This document shows, one piece after another, positions 1-13,064 of a stretch of 64,000 bases of DNA. The stretch is from positions 13,414,501 to 13,478,500 of the forward strand of contig CM076944.1 in NCBI GenBank assembly GCA_039566865.1. Reading direction: 5' to 3'. The notes under the pieces are model-generated. The model searched no databases and was not told where the DNA came from. It saw only the letters and a list, made by a program, of their open reading frames with translations. The DNA is from Aurelia coerulea. Lineage: Eukaryota > Cnidaria > Scyphozoa > Semaeostomeae > Ulmaridae. Each line of letters starts with the position of its first letter. Within the stretch, counting starts at the first letter, position 1. A program made the translations under genes and the position numbers.

Positions 1-2136
1 GTCCCCTGCTGGAAACAAGTCATCTCGAGACTTTCGCAGGCTAGGCACGTTAAATACAATTACTCACTCACTCAATAATGAACCACTCTAGATATCAACA
101 CCAAAGTTAGTTCTAAGAGGCTATGAAAAAGATATCTTACAGTTTCAGAGTTCTCTATTGAATGGCAGGAGCTAGCTGAAACTAGCTGAAACTGGCCGGA
201 GCTGGCCGGAGCAGGCGAAAAAAAATTAAAAGGCTCGGCACCCTCCTGTAGACTTCAAAAAGCGGTGAGAGACGCAAAATTAACAATAGATCTTTGTTCA
301 TGCGAGAACCAATTATTGTAGCTGCAAGCAGCAAGTTCGATAGAGTTTCATAGTTGCAAGTGAATGCAAGTTTTCCAACCTGGCCTCCAAATGATACCCG
401 ACTCTGTAAAGTATTAATGAAAAGCATCATCCAAGCCCTTTTCCCATTCTTCCTAGACAGGCGCCATTCTGTAAAAGCGCCATAACGCTGTAAAAGCACC
501 AGGCCGTGGCAGTTTGTTTATACAATTTAATGCATTCTGATAAACCAGATAATTAACTTTAGAATGAGCTTCCCTGAGTCAAAATCAAAGAATGCAACCT
601 GGCCTCCAAAACACAAAAAGTGGTCTGAGCAACAACCTCATGTCAGGGGCCACAGTTTCAAGTTTTGTCAATGTTTGTATCTTTAATGGCATTTGGACGG
701 TTAAGTGGCAAGGGGATGTCACCCTTGTACCTATTGATAAAACTAGTATACCTGTAGACTTTGGCTACTGTGATGGTGATATCGCCATCATATTCATTTA
801 GGCCAGTCGGAGTTGGAGACACTTTTGATAGGATAGAGTTTGATTTGATAGGGTTCTGATCCTAACAGCCTGATACCATCAAAAAAACAAAAATTAAGAG
901 TTAATGGCCCCCAACAAAATATCATCTTTTGACATGTTTGACAAGGCTCTAGAAAAATTTCCTTCTTTGTATACACAGCGCTAGAAAAGATTGGTAAAAG
1001 TAATACCCTGGGAAATAATGGCACATCCCAGTTGGACAAATATACTAAGCACCCCCCTCCCCAAAGGACCTGGGGTAGTTATTTCTTTCAGGAAAGGAGC
1101 CCGACAAATTAAGCACAATTGTATTTTTGATATTGGTTGATTTGTTGAAATTGCTTCAAATCTATTTCAGTTTTAGTTTGTGTTCATTTTGGGCCCATTC
1201 GCACAAGAATGGAACAGAACAGAACTTTTTTAGTGGTGCTCTCACAGCATGAATATTTGATTTGAAGTGTTAACACCTTCCTCCCAAGCGATCAACATTT
1301 TTGAGCTCATTAAGTCTTCTTACCTTTGTCCATAAGCAAGTGTTTTGTGTAGAGTTTTCAAATTTCATCAAGTACAAATAGCACAAAAAGTTCACAAGAG
1401 GGAACATACTGTAGAGCTGCAAAAAAGTGTTCGCACAAGAGCTGAATATTTCTGTTCTGTTTATGGCTCACTTTTCAGTGCTGTCCTCTTTCATCCGCAT
1501 GTGAACAGCTGGAAAAATTCCTTCTTTTTGGGAACAGCTCCATATTATTCCATTCAGGTCGGTTTTATCCTGATCTTGTGTGTATACATCCTTGAACACA
1601 GTTTGTTTTCATGTACCACAAAGGCTTGTGATAGTGAAACTCAAAAAAGAGAGGGACACATTATTCTTTTCCTTGTTCAGAAAACCAATTTTGGAAAACT
1701 GAAAACTTAAAACTGTTCTCCAGACAAATTAAATCAATAAGCAGGAAATTAGATTTAGGGGCAAAAAAGAGAAGGGACTGTACATACAGTAATGTGTTTG
1801 ATGAAGTTTTTGAAGCACAGATGGTAATACAATGTGCTAACCTATGTGCTGTCCATTTTAACCTCTGTTATGTAAAATAATGTAGTGAAAATTATTTTCA
1901 AATCATTCTTTCTCGTGAATCATTTGATAGAAATAATGTAGATTCTTATAACCAGGAAGAGGTAGCAATCCTTATGTGGAAGCCTTTCTTTATACTGTGT
2001 GAAATGGTTTAATAAGACAATGCAGGTATCATGTAATGCAGGTCCATTTTCTGAAGTTATACTATACTGTAGTTTTTCCTTATTCTGGAAGAAGTTTTGC
2101 ATTTTAAAAACCATATTATAACAATCTCCATTGCAG
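1..2136. other. 5' flank without a supported gene
   Basis: I see no convincing coding exon here. A 14-base string (aacctggcctccaa) occurs near 378 and near 594, and a short tandem of agctgaaact/agctggccgg units lies around 170-215. The upstream start of the KDZ gene must lie in or before this stretch, because the first exon I can support begins in phase 1, but no ATG exon could be chosen with confidence. Confidence 0.4.
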
Positions 2137-2214
2137 ATTCATATGATTCACTTCCTGAAGCAGTTGGTGATGAAAGCATTCAATCCTGCATACCCAAAGG
2201 AGGAGGACTTAGCA
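2137..2214 (+). CDS. KDZ gene, first supported exon
   Basis: The acceptor is ccattgcag. The exon reads D-S-Y-D-S-L-P-E-A-V-G and ends at a weak donor (gtatac). It enters and leaves in phase 1, which matches the next exon exactly. An earlier exon with the start codon must exist. Confidence 0.6.
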
Positions 2215-5200
2215 GTATACATTTTAGAAACAATATTTAGAATTCCATTATATTTCAGTTGCCAAAAATTAAATAGCATGTGAAGACTTACAGTCAAGAC
2301 TTATACAGTATCTACATTTTGTAGGAAGCTGTTAATGAAATGGATTATTTACAGCGTGCATGGTTGTATGGTTGTAGCATTGAATATATGTTTTCACCAT
2401 TTTATTTTGATTGAACCTGTATTGTAGCAGTCTTGATGACAAGCTTTTGACAGATGGAATTATCTTATTATTGATATTATCATAATTGTTACCTTGCTGT
2501 GCTAGGCAAAGATTTACTTTTAACTAAACATTTGGCTTTAAATCTCTGGGTGTGAAGCTTGCCAAATGATATTATCATGTCACTTAATTTTAGATTTAAA
2601 GTTGGTACAAAAGAATCCCAGTGCTAACAGATAATTAATACTGTATATATCTATCCATTTTGAGGTCTTGCAGAAGCACTTGAAAAATGCAAATCACTGC
2701 TTGCCAAGTCAAAGGGTCCCCAGAGACAGTCATGGTCTGCAAGAGTTGAGGCTGCCAACCAAAGTTGGGACATGAGCAGAGGAAACATTTTTAGATTGGT
2801 ACTTGAGGAAGCAAGAGCTGAGCTAGGCAACTGCCACCAGTGCTTGGTGAAACCTGCAATTGTGAAGTGTTCAAGCTGTACAGATGGCAGAACAACGTAC
2901 TGTGCAGACTGTGATGAAATTGGACATAGATTGCAGCCATTGCATGACAGAGCAGTTTCCTTCAATGGATGTTTGCAGTCAGTGTCACCTTATGTTACAG
3001 TGAGAAATGGTGCTTTTGTGGAAATTGGTGAGTTCATACTGTATATTTATCTGTAGATTCAGGTATTTAAGATTTTCTGTATTTTGAGCCAAAAATAATG
3101 TCATACATGCTCTGGTGCTTCATTTGATGTGATTGAGTCATTGTGTTTGATATAAAAGTGGAAATTCTGGCTAGCTCAAATGTGAGTCTAAATTAGTGAG
3201 GGTTTAGCATCTATGTTAAATCTAGAGGGGGATCTTAGGCTTATCACCTGATAGGGATAGTCATCAGGTTTATTTCCCAATACATCTTCCTGTGACGTTC
3301 AGGTATTAGTCAGTTCCTGGTTTCGGTATGACTCAGGTATCATATGATGATGCCATGTTTTAGATTCAGCCAATCAATAGTTGATACCAGTTCAAGGTAT
3401 ATTCTTCCCTTTCCTTATTTGGGGTGGTTGTAATTTCTATAAAAGTTCAGGAAAATGCTGGTTGTGCATCAAAAATCTTCATGGCCTAACTCATCTGCTA
3501 TTGGACTCATTTGGTTTAGAAGACCAAGACTGTGCATGGCTTTGGGAGGGAAGTTGTTTTCTAATGGTTTTTGTTATTAAATTAGATGTAATTTAGCATA
3601 AAACTTTTTATTTTTCCAGTTTTCTCATTTACGTTCTGATATTTTTCCTGCAACTTGAACACAATAAAATATTTTAGTTGCACAAAAGAAGAGCCAAAAA
3701 CTCAATTAAGTTGACCTGTTTTTTCAATGATACCTTGGTGGTAGAAGCTCTGAAGTATGTTACTAGAAGTTCATTGTAATTGAACATAACAAATAAAAGC
3801 ATATCACATGAACAATTGTGTGCACAGAAAAATGTCACAGATTTTACATTTTTTAGTCTTCTTTGTAAGATTCCTGCAAATGAAGGTGGTAGATGGTATA
3901 TCGAAATTAGAACATATGTAGAATGTATTGAAATAAATTTAACGTGGAGAACAGGAATTAATTTTTTGGCTGCAGATTGGAAATGGGGCAGAGGCAGACA
4001 TGAACCTGTTTGAATCTGCTTTCTTGGCTTAATATTCTACAGGTGATTTCAGATGAAAAGAGTTTTGAGCATACCATTTTTTCAAATGCAGCTCTAGTTG
4101 TTTGATAAGAACTCTTTGAGTTACAGTTTCGCACCAATTTGTTTCTTTTCAAACACATAGAGTGATGTCCTTTTGATCATCTTTATATAATGATGGCAAT
4201 TAGTAGCAACAAACTTTTAGTAGCAACAAGCAATAATTATTATATTCATTTCCAAATATTCGTAGATAACAAATACCTCCCACTGATTATTGAGCAATGC
4301 CAATCCTGCTCTTCAAGATTTGATGGAGACCAAGACGTTGTTTACACTGAAGAAGGCTTTTCCATCACTGTTGTCACAATGGAGGGTGAGTACTTGTACA
4401 AGTATATGATATATAAATTCCTGGACCATACTTGGTTCAATCAATTGTGCAACAGTGTCTTTGAAAACAAGAAGGATTCATCACCAGAAGATATTCAAGT
4501 GCCTGGTCGTTCTCATTGTGGTTAGTTAGGAGAGAGAAGGGAAAGCTCTTACGAGTTTCCTACGTGAACTTTAGTACTGTATACTGTAGATCCTTGATGA
4601 TTATGCTATATTTTGTGACCAAGGTGTCAAATGTTATAAAGCTTAAAAAGGCAAAGTCTAAATGACCATCACATCTCTACTCTTGTTTACTGGTTTGAAA
4701 GTATCTTTTACAGTAGCTAATTTGCTGCAATGTACAATGTATGAATATATATAGTATTATATAATAATATTATGCAATATTCTAATATTAGATCCTCAAG
4801 AAAAACACATTTGGTCAAGAGTTTTAGCAGAAGCCTTGAGCAGTATTATTATATAGTATATGTATGCCTTGTTCTGTTTGATTTACCTATTTTGCTATAC
4901 AATATATGTATTTATCTATTTTCATAAGCTCCTTGTCAATGCGGAATAAGATAGATGTATAAACTCACGAAAAACACAGCCATTAGAGTTGGGCATCTTT
5001 AAAATGTATCTTTCCTTAGCAGTTCCTAAATATTCAGTTCTCAGGTCCAAATATTCACTTTTTAGGAAGATATGATGTCTTGATACAGAAGGTCAAATGC
5101 ATGAAATGTGGCTACATTTTAGACAGTCTAGGTTTAGATATCATCATTCAGAATGGATATTGGCCAGGCTCAGTCAAGAATATCAGCACCCTTTATGATT

Positions 5201-8200
5201 GCAAATTGCTTCAGTTTTGGGGGCTAATGCAAGTGCTACAACCAAGATGCTCAATGTCTGGGTTTTTGAAAGTCCTATCCGAATTTTCATCAAGAAATGC
5301 AAGGGTGAGTATTAGAGTTATGTTTTTGAATGTAATAGACAAGGGCATGCCTAGTCTATGCATTCCCTTCATTGCCTAACTTAAGCATTTCATCTGTTTA
5401 TATTTTAATCCTCTTCAGTCGCAGTCAAGAAATCAGTCTGCGGTTTAATCAATTTATGGCTTTTAGACGTGAAAGACTTTTAGACGTGAAAGTACTTCAA
5501 TAATTGGTATGCTATAGATAAAGCAAAGTATTTTCTTGACCACAGATGATCATTCTGATTGGAGGTCATACTGTATCTTGACTAATATCTTATTCAAGTG
5601 AAATGGTCTGCAACTGATTATTCCAACTATCTCCTGCCCCTGCAATGGGAGAAGTTCTTCTTCACTCCAAGACACCTCATAAGAACTGAGCGTTGTCTCC
5701 CAAATATTTACTGTGGATGTTGTGTCTTTATGAAGTCACTTTGCAGTGGATTCAATTCGCAGGAGATAGTGGGAGCTCTTGGAAACTCGTACTCTGTGTT
5801 TAGTCCATTCCTGTTTTTGATTGGTACATAGAAGATACATAGGAATTGATGCAAAGACTTTTTAATAGTATCTTCCGGGGGAGTTCTAAACCATGATGTC
5901 AGCAGTACTTCTCCTCCTAACGATAGTATCTACATCAGGATGTCGCTTACAACTATGTTGTGACCTGCTAGAAATTATGGAAGCTGTGATCGAGCATCTT
6001 TGCCAGAAATAGGGAGAGGTTCTGGTAGACAAGAAGGTACTAACATTTAACGAACTATACATTTATAAGTGAATTTTAGCTTCAGGCCCATACCGAACTA
6101 AGTTCCGTTTGCTTGTTCAACAAAAGTTACACTTGATCGAGGTAACGATGCGAGTCATTGGCTCTTGTAAAGAGCGTTGCTGCTTGCATCGTTTGATATA
6201 GATAGTCATTTTGCGTCCCGTAACGTCTTAGAATAGCACTAACTTAGCTGAAGGGTTCAATACAGGCTTTTAAACATGAGGTACGAGTCTCCAAGTGAAG
6301 TCTAGTTGCACTGATGAGCCCTGATATTGGGCGAAACCATTCATTACAGGTTTTAGAACGAATCTTTATGTATTCTGTTTCAAGAATTCAACAATAAGTG
6401 TTGCAGCATTCCAGCGAGCCTCCAGAGAATGGAAATTTTGCGTACACGAACTGGAGCTATTGCAAGGCAAAGATTGGATGAGATGTCCGCCTTGCAATAT
6501 TTCACAGCTGACTTCTCACATTGACGGCAATGCCAAACTGAGAAGGTACCAAAAGGGTGGAAGGTAAGTCATAGTCTTCCAATATTTTGAATTTCATTCG
6601 CCGAAGCTCTTGATACAGATCTGTTACCAGATACGAGCTCGTGACTTGTAGGCATTATTTTAACAGCAAAGATGTATCGAATTTTATTGTCTTCTTCAGT
6701 TTACATTTATATGCAGCAGATTCGTTACTTGCACCATTCATTGCTCACCTCCTCTGTCTGAATGTCTTAAATCCAGTTACACTATTAACATGTTAAAAAT
6801 TAGTAATATCAAAATCCATGTGTACTTGGGTACAAAATTCACGTGCAAAGTTTCTATCGTCGAATTCAAATGCTCCCTAAAGATAGCTGTGCAAATGCAC
6901 AATTGAATTCAAATTTTGAAGCCTCTATTGAAGCTCGTATCAGAATTTTGTACGTTCAAAATTTTGCATTTTCAAGAATAATAACAAGAATAATAACGAG
7001 ACTAGTAGCAAGAATATGACAATTGGAAAGTAAAGTTTCCCCATCACAGGCGCAGCCGAAGCACGTATTATGGTGAAACTTTCATTGCTGCTAATGAATC
7101 TGTTGATGCACACGTAAGCAACCTATATAAAAACACAGGATGCAGGGTAAGTGATTCAATAAATCAATAGCAATTCTCGTCCCTAATCTTTGGTGATCTT
7201 AAACAGAATGGTTATGAATGCAATTATCGCATGCTTGGACTTGGAATATTTTTGTTTTTTACTCCTTTAGTGTTCTGTATAAATATATATAAATAGATAC
7301 TTTTTTGTTTGAATCAGTGAGTCAATTGACACCAAGTGGCTCCTTTTGCCCTTTGTTTAGCCTTTCTATGAACGCAAACAATCAATATTTTGTCCAATTT
7401 GATTACCCGGTAAACTGGGGGACACAAAAGTTAGCACTGCCGTTGAAAATGTCATCAACATTTGATTAATTATTGATTTTGTCAAAATCCTGTTTTCGTT
7501 TGTCTGTTTGTCTATTTGTTTGCTCTACAATCCTGGCCAAAAGAAGGCAAATTTCAGTGTCTTCATGATGCTTCCTTAGATATCAAGGAGAAAAATTACG
7601 TTTAGAGCCTCCTAATCCCCCCTCCCCCTACTTCAATGTTGAAAATTTCAAAAGGCTTCTGATTCAAGCAACTTTTAAATGGCGGAGCGGGGGGCACGTA
7701 ATCAAAAACCGAAGTAGTGCAATTTTGTGATTTGTCCCAAGCATTTTGGCCAAGATTGTAGAATGTGATGGTTACTGCTTAAAATGAGGGCTTTTTAAAT
7801 TGCAAGTTTTCATCTCTGCTCTCGAAGAAAGTAGAATAGTCACTGCTACCGTTTACTAAATCTTTGCAACAAAATTATTCTCAATATTTTAAATAGATGT
7901 TTTAGGGATCCATACTGCATTTTTATTCTAAAAATCGAACTGTGTACCTTTGACGATAATAAGTCCTTCATTTCTTATTCTTGCTCGCTGTTCTATGTCT
8001 TTGTAGAAGATAAAGACAGATAATCAGTGTGGAAATTCCGTTTGGGAAGCAGCAGCAAATGCCGTAAAACGTAAAGGCGCTTTAGATGAGACAGGACTGA
8101 TGTTTACAGGGTGCCGACATCAAGTAGCACAGAAAGGCATCAATATGTTTCAAGGTGAACTGTTTGCTTACCACCACTATCTGCAGTGCACCGATGTTAT

Positions 8201-11200
8201 CCCCAGAGATGTCAAATTTTTGTTTCAAGACATCGCATGCAAGTATAGAAAATGGGTGGAGAATGTTGACGCTGACAGTGCTGGCAAGGTTACTTTTGCT
8301 TTGAACCTTATGCATGGTTCAGGTCATGAATGGGCTTGCCAGGTGAAACATAGTTATATTTCTCATGAGTGGGCTACGACGATTGATATTATCCTGCCGG
8401 GAATAGACCTTTTAGCTAGTCTACAAAGATTCTGTATCGAACACTGTATCTCTATAGGCTGCAAGCAGGCTATATTATTACAGGCTACATTTTTCGACTT
8501 GATGACGGGCGTAGCTCGAAATGTTGTGAATTTATCAAAATCTGTTCAAAGTACAATTTATTTTATTTTAAATGTTTATATTACCAGAGACATTGTACAA
8601 CACGCCTACAAAAAGATTGTTCGTATATTTTTACAGGTTTGCACAAATCTTGAATCTGAACAACAGGGATAGAAGCTGTAACTCCACTCAGTGGAATATT
8701 TTGAATGAAAATTTATGAAAATATCGCCCCATCTCACCTTTTTTACATTAGCTGAAAGGTCTATTGATCCAGTGTCCAGTGTTGATACCATGTTTCAATC
8801 CATTGCCTTTGCAACCTGATTGTCAGGGGATGCGGTTTGAATCCAACGAGGTCCTCTTGAGTGACAAGGGGTCACAGACCCAGGGGACTCAATTTGCTTT
8901 AAAATCATAGTTGTGGCGCTAAAACTCGCATTTTTACCTTCACCTTCACCAGGGATGCTGTGCAAAAGTTCTAGCTACGATATAGTGGGAATATACTGAA
9001 TTACTGAAAAATAAAACTTCATGTAAACGTTTCGACTGGCTTCTTCCTCGGTAGTATACAAGGTGTCACAGAATGATTATACTATTTTTGCATGGCTGGC
9101 GTGGAAGAATTCATGTGTAAATAAAGAGCTACCAGCTGAAGATTCAATTCGAATCACTGTTGTAAGAGGGAGTTTTTATTTGTTTCGAAAATTGTTAGTA
9201 CCAAGAATTCGTAGCAACCAAACAGAGACGATGAAATTAGATGAATGGAATTCACGATACCGAGTTGTAGTTCTAAGTCATTTGTAGAAAGGTACATATT
9301 GCCGTGTTTGTTGGTAGATCTTCCCTGCTCAACAGCAAGAAAGAATTTAAGTCCATTCGAGAGTAAACCTCTTTAATCGATTGACCGATAAAAATAACAT
9401 TCGTTGCAGATTTTAGAAAGCGGTAGATACAAGGAAGGTTCAGGAAGGAGTCACGGCGAGGATTGTGAAATCATCAACAGTATGCTATCTAGTGCCAGTA
9501 CAGTAACGCGAAGAATGACACCAGAAGGTACACATTCAACTCTTGCCTCTTCAAAATCTGTGAAAATTAGAACTTCGTACAACTCACCAAAGCAAAAACC
9601 AACGAGTGGTTTCTTTTCAGAATTCTCTGTTACTTAATTTCACGCAAACTTTTTATCGTCGATGACACCATATGGCACAGCACATTGAGTTGTGAACATT
9701 TGCATGTTTGAGAATAAAGTATGATGATTGCATAGCTATCGCATGATATCATGTGTTTGAAAAACTGCTAGAGAGCCTTTTAAAGATGTGAGTCTCTTTG
9801 TTAACTTAGAGATTTCTTTATGGAGAGTCTTGCTGCACGTACAGAGGTACATAATGTTTTGATACAGTAGCTTGGCGATAAGTAAATTAATTTCCTGTTA
9901 CACTTTCTAAAAGGGTATATGTAAACAGCAGTTACAAATTTGTGGATTTGGAACACTTGCATCCATAAATCAAGAAAGAGCCACTGTATTTCTGAGTACA
10001 CTGTTTACTTCCTTGCGCTTTTTTTGATACAAACTACCATGGGCCTTTGATGTATTTTGTATTTCGTATGTATTTTGGTTAGATTTGTGGGTGTTCAACT
10101 ATCACAATTCATTTTGTAGTGCGCGAAGAATATCTGACAGAGCTCGTCCTCGCTTGGAATCAAAGGCGAATTACCAATCTCCCAAGCATGCTTGTGAAGC
10201 GGGAGAATGATGTAAGGAAAAATTAATACTTTTCAATCCGTGTCTTGCACGTTCTGATACCCTTGTGCCTTATGATGCTTATACTACAGATTTTGGTAGC
10301 TCTAGATTTTCAAGCCGTAACGAGAAACGTGGAAGCAATGACGATGATGCAAAGTTTCAATATTCTGGCCTTTTTCTTCTTTGCAGCAAAATGTGTTCAT
10401 TCTAAAATTTCGATAAGGTTGTATATTTCAAAATTCAGTTCCCTTTTAATCAGCTTCTTGTCACTTAATTGTTGTAGCAAATGCAAAAAGAGCATGCTAC
10501 TTATTAAAGGCGCTTGTCGGATCCAACAGACAGCTTGAAATGTTGTAGAAATGAAATGGCAACAGCAGGAGGACTGCAATAGTTAAATAAGCAACAGCTA
10601 ACATGGTAGAACAGATATGATTTATTTCTAGGTCATCAAATCGAAGGAAAAGTCTCTGAGCGAGTTGAAGCTTTACTGCAATAATGAGTCGATTGATATA
10701 AGTACAGTTGATTGCAAAAGATGGCTCGAAGATCTTCAAAAACAAGCTGCAGGTATCGATGGTCAATCTTTTTATTAGTTCCCTTCGTTTTGAATGAATA
10801 TTTGGTAGGTGAAGAGAACAAGAGAACACTCTGAAGAGAACAAAAGTTCGAAATTTAAAGTCGTTTTTCTTTGCCTCCATCTTCTTACGTTTTGAATGAA
10901 AATGATCAAGCAATTGTCGTGCTTATTCGTCTTAAAACTTAAGCTCTGAAATGCTCGCAGTTCACGGCGCTACGTAGAAAACCTTTAGCAACACTACTGT
11001 TTGAGGGTTATCAGATTCCCGTCGATACTCATTATTACTTTATTCAAAATAGGTATAATTATACCGGGTGTCCCTAAAAAAGTACTCCTGTTTAAACAAT
11101 CACCAAATATTGTTTATCAAGCCTTTGATAAAAAGTGTTTTTAGTTGTTTTGTCAAAGACCCAAAAATATTCATAGATGTTCAAATGTGTGCTTTTGATA

Positions 11201-13023
11201 CAACAAGATAGGAGAATTAAAAACCTTATTTTGAGCTATAATTTTCAAGCAAAATCCTCAATCTTGCCTAGAGTTAAGATTTTAAGATTTTTTATCATCA
11301 TTGAGGTCTTCAATGATAGTGCACATTTCTTTTTGTCATTTATGACCAGGCAGCTCTCAAAAGAGCTAAATTTGTCTCATTTTAAAACCATTACAAGGTC
11401 AGCTATATCTTGGTCCTTCATCTATTTGACAAAAAAAGAAAATTGAAGATCGGCCGTGTAATCAAATTGTGGTGATTTTTCACACGGCAGTACATTTTTT
11501 GGGACACCCAATACAAAATAGCAACGATATAGAGGTAATTAAAGCCTACCATCTACGAAGAACAAACAAGAACCCACCCTGAGCCATGAGATGTCCACAT
11601 AATTTGCGATTGCACTCTTCTCTTTCCATATTTTGATTCTCCTTTGTAAAGTGGAAAGGGTATCTTATTGTTAAAGCTCATAAATGATCCGCATATGAAA
11701 GCATTGTCCTTGATTACTTTATCTATAGTTACCTCACTGAACAATCTATGACGATTATCCGTTACTGCACTATAAATACGACCATTCTCTGCTAAAACCC
11801 ACATTAAGAGTCTTGCATCATTCAGGTAACTTTCGGAAAATTATTGATTGTGATTTGTGTGTCGCATTCCACCTACTTGCACTTATTTGTCAACATATCC
11901 ATTTCTGTTTACCAACCATACCGTAAAAGCTCTATTTAGCCCCCTTCTCTTTCAAGGACTTGTCAACATTTTAAACAAGTCCCCGCTCTATTAAGCCCCC
12001 CTTTATCAAATGCCATATAATGGTAGAAAGTTGTACCAATAACCGGTATAAAAGAACTTTGGATGCAAACATAGACAAGATATTTAGCACACAGAGGCCG
12101 AGTGTGACTTACGACTTACAAAACTAAACTGATTCTAAAATTAAGTTATGGGTATACATAATCCGATGAAGACACAAGTCAGAAAGGCCTCAGTGTACTA
12201 AATATCTTGTTTTCTTGCATGCGAACTTCTTTTATGCAGTGTATCAAATACCAAGGTTCCAAAGATTATCCATTTACTTAGCAAGGCAATTTGATTGCAT
12301 GTTAATTTCGATGTGGTTTGGGACAAAAGCTGCGTTGAATTTCTGTACTTGACTCCTAATGTTGATGCCATGCAATATGGATAAAGAACAAATGCCATGA
12401 TAACACTGAATTGCTTTCAGAAAGAAAAAGAACTGCGATTCAGTGTCGTACACATACTCGAGTTGAGAAGTACTGGCTCATGTGCGCAGAACTGGCAACA
12501 CTGGAATCCCTGCCTCCCGAAGTACAAAATGGATTGTGCATTGATGACCTGAGGAGGATTGATCGATTTTATGTCACAAGTTTGTCAACTAAACGAGCAA
12601 AGAAAGATTCTAAAAAGGTCGGGAAGATGGCAACTGATGTCATTGCAATGAAGAATGAATTAGGACTGCCAAACATCGAGGTGCTGCAAGTCTTAAAAAA
12701 GAAGATAGTTGTATCTATTCGATATGGAATATTCGCAAAGCAGCTCTCCATTGATAATCTGAGAGAAAATGCCAAGAAGGTCTCCGGTATGTTACACGTG
12801 TATTTTTACCCCTTAATTAGCCTATTCACAGTGAAAGTTAAACCAGCTGAAACTATAGTCTATCTCGAATTACATGTCATCTGCAAATGCCCGCGAATTT
12901 TAACAATAGAAGTGATTTTCAAAGGAATTTTGCGTTATCGCAAATCTCAGGTGACATCGGGATTCTTATTTTGCAATCCAACAAATCAAATACATGTGAT
13001 TGGTTGAAATGTAACCTGATTCA

Positions 13024-13064
<41 letters not shown>

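Noticed and set aside
1345..1710. Open frame of 121 codons
   Set aside because: No recognisable domain, no splice support, and base composition like the surrounding non-coding DNA.
1792..1838. Candidate upstream KDZ exon ending at gtaata
   Set aside because: It can leave only in phase 0 or 2 without a stop, but the next exon needs phase 1.
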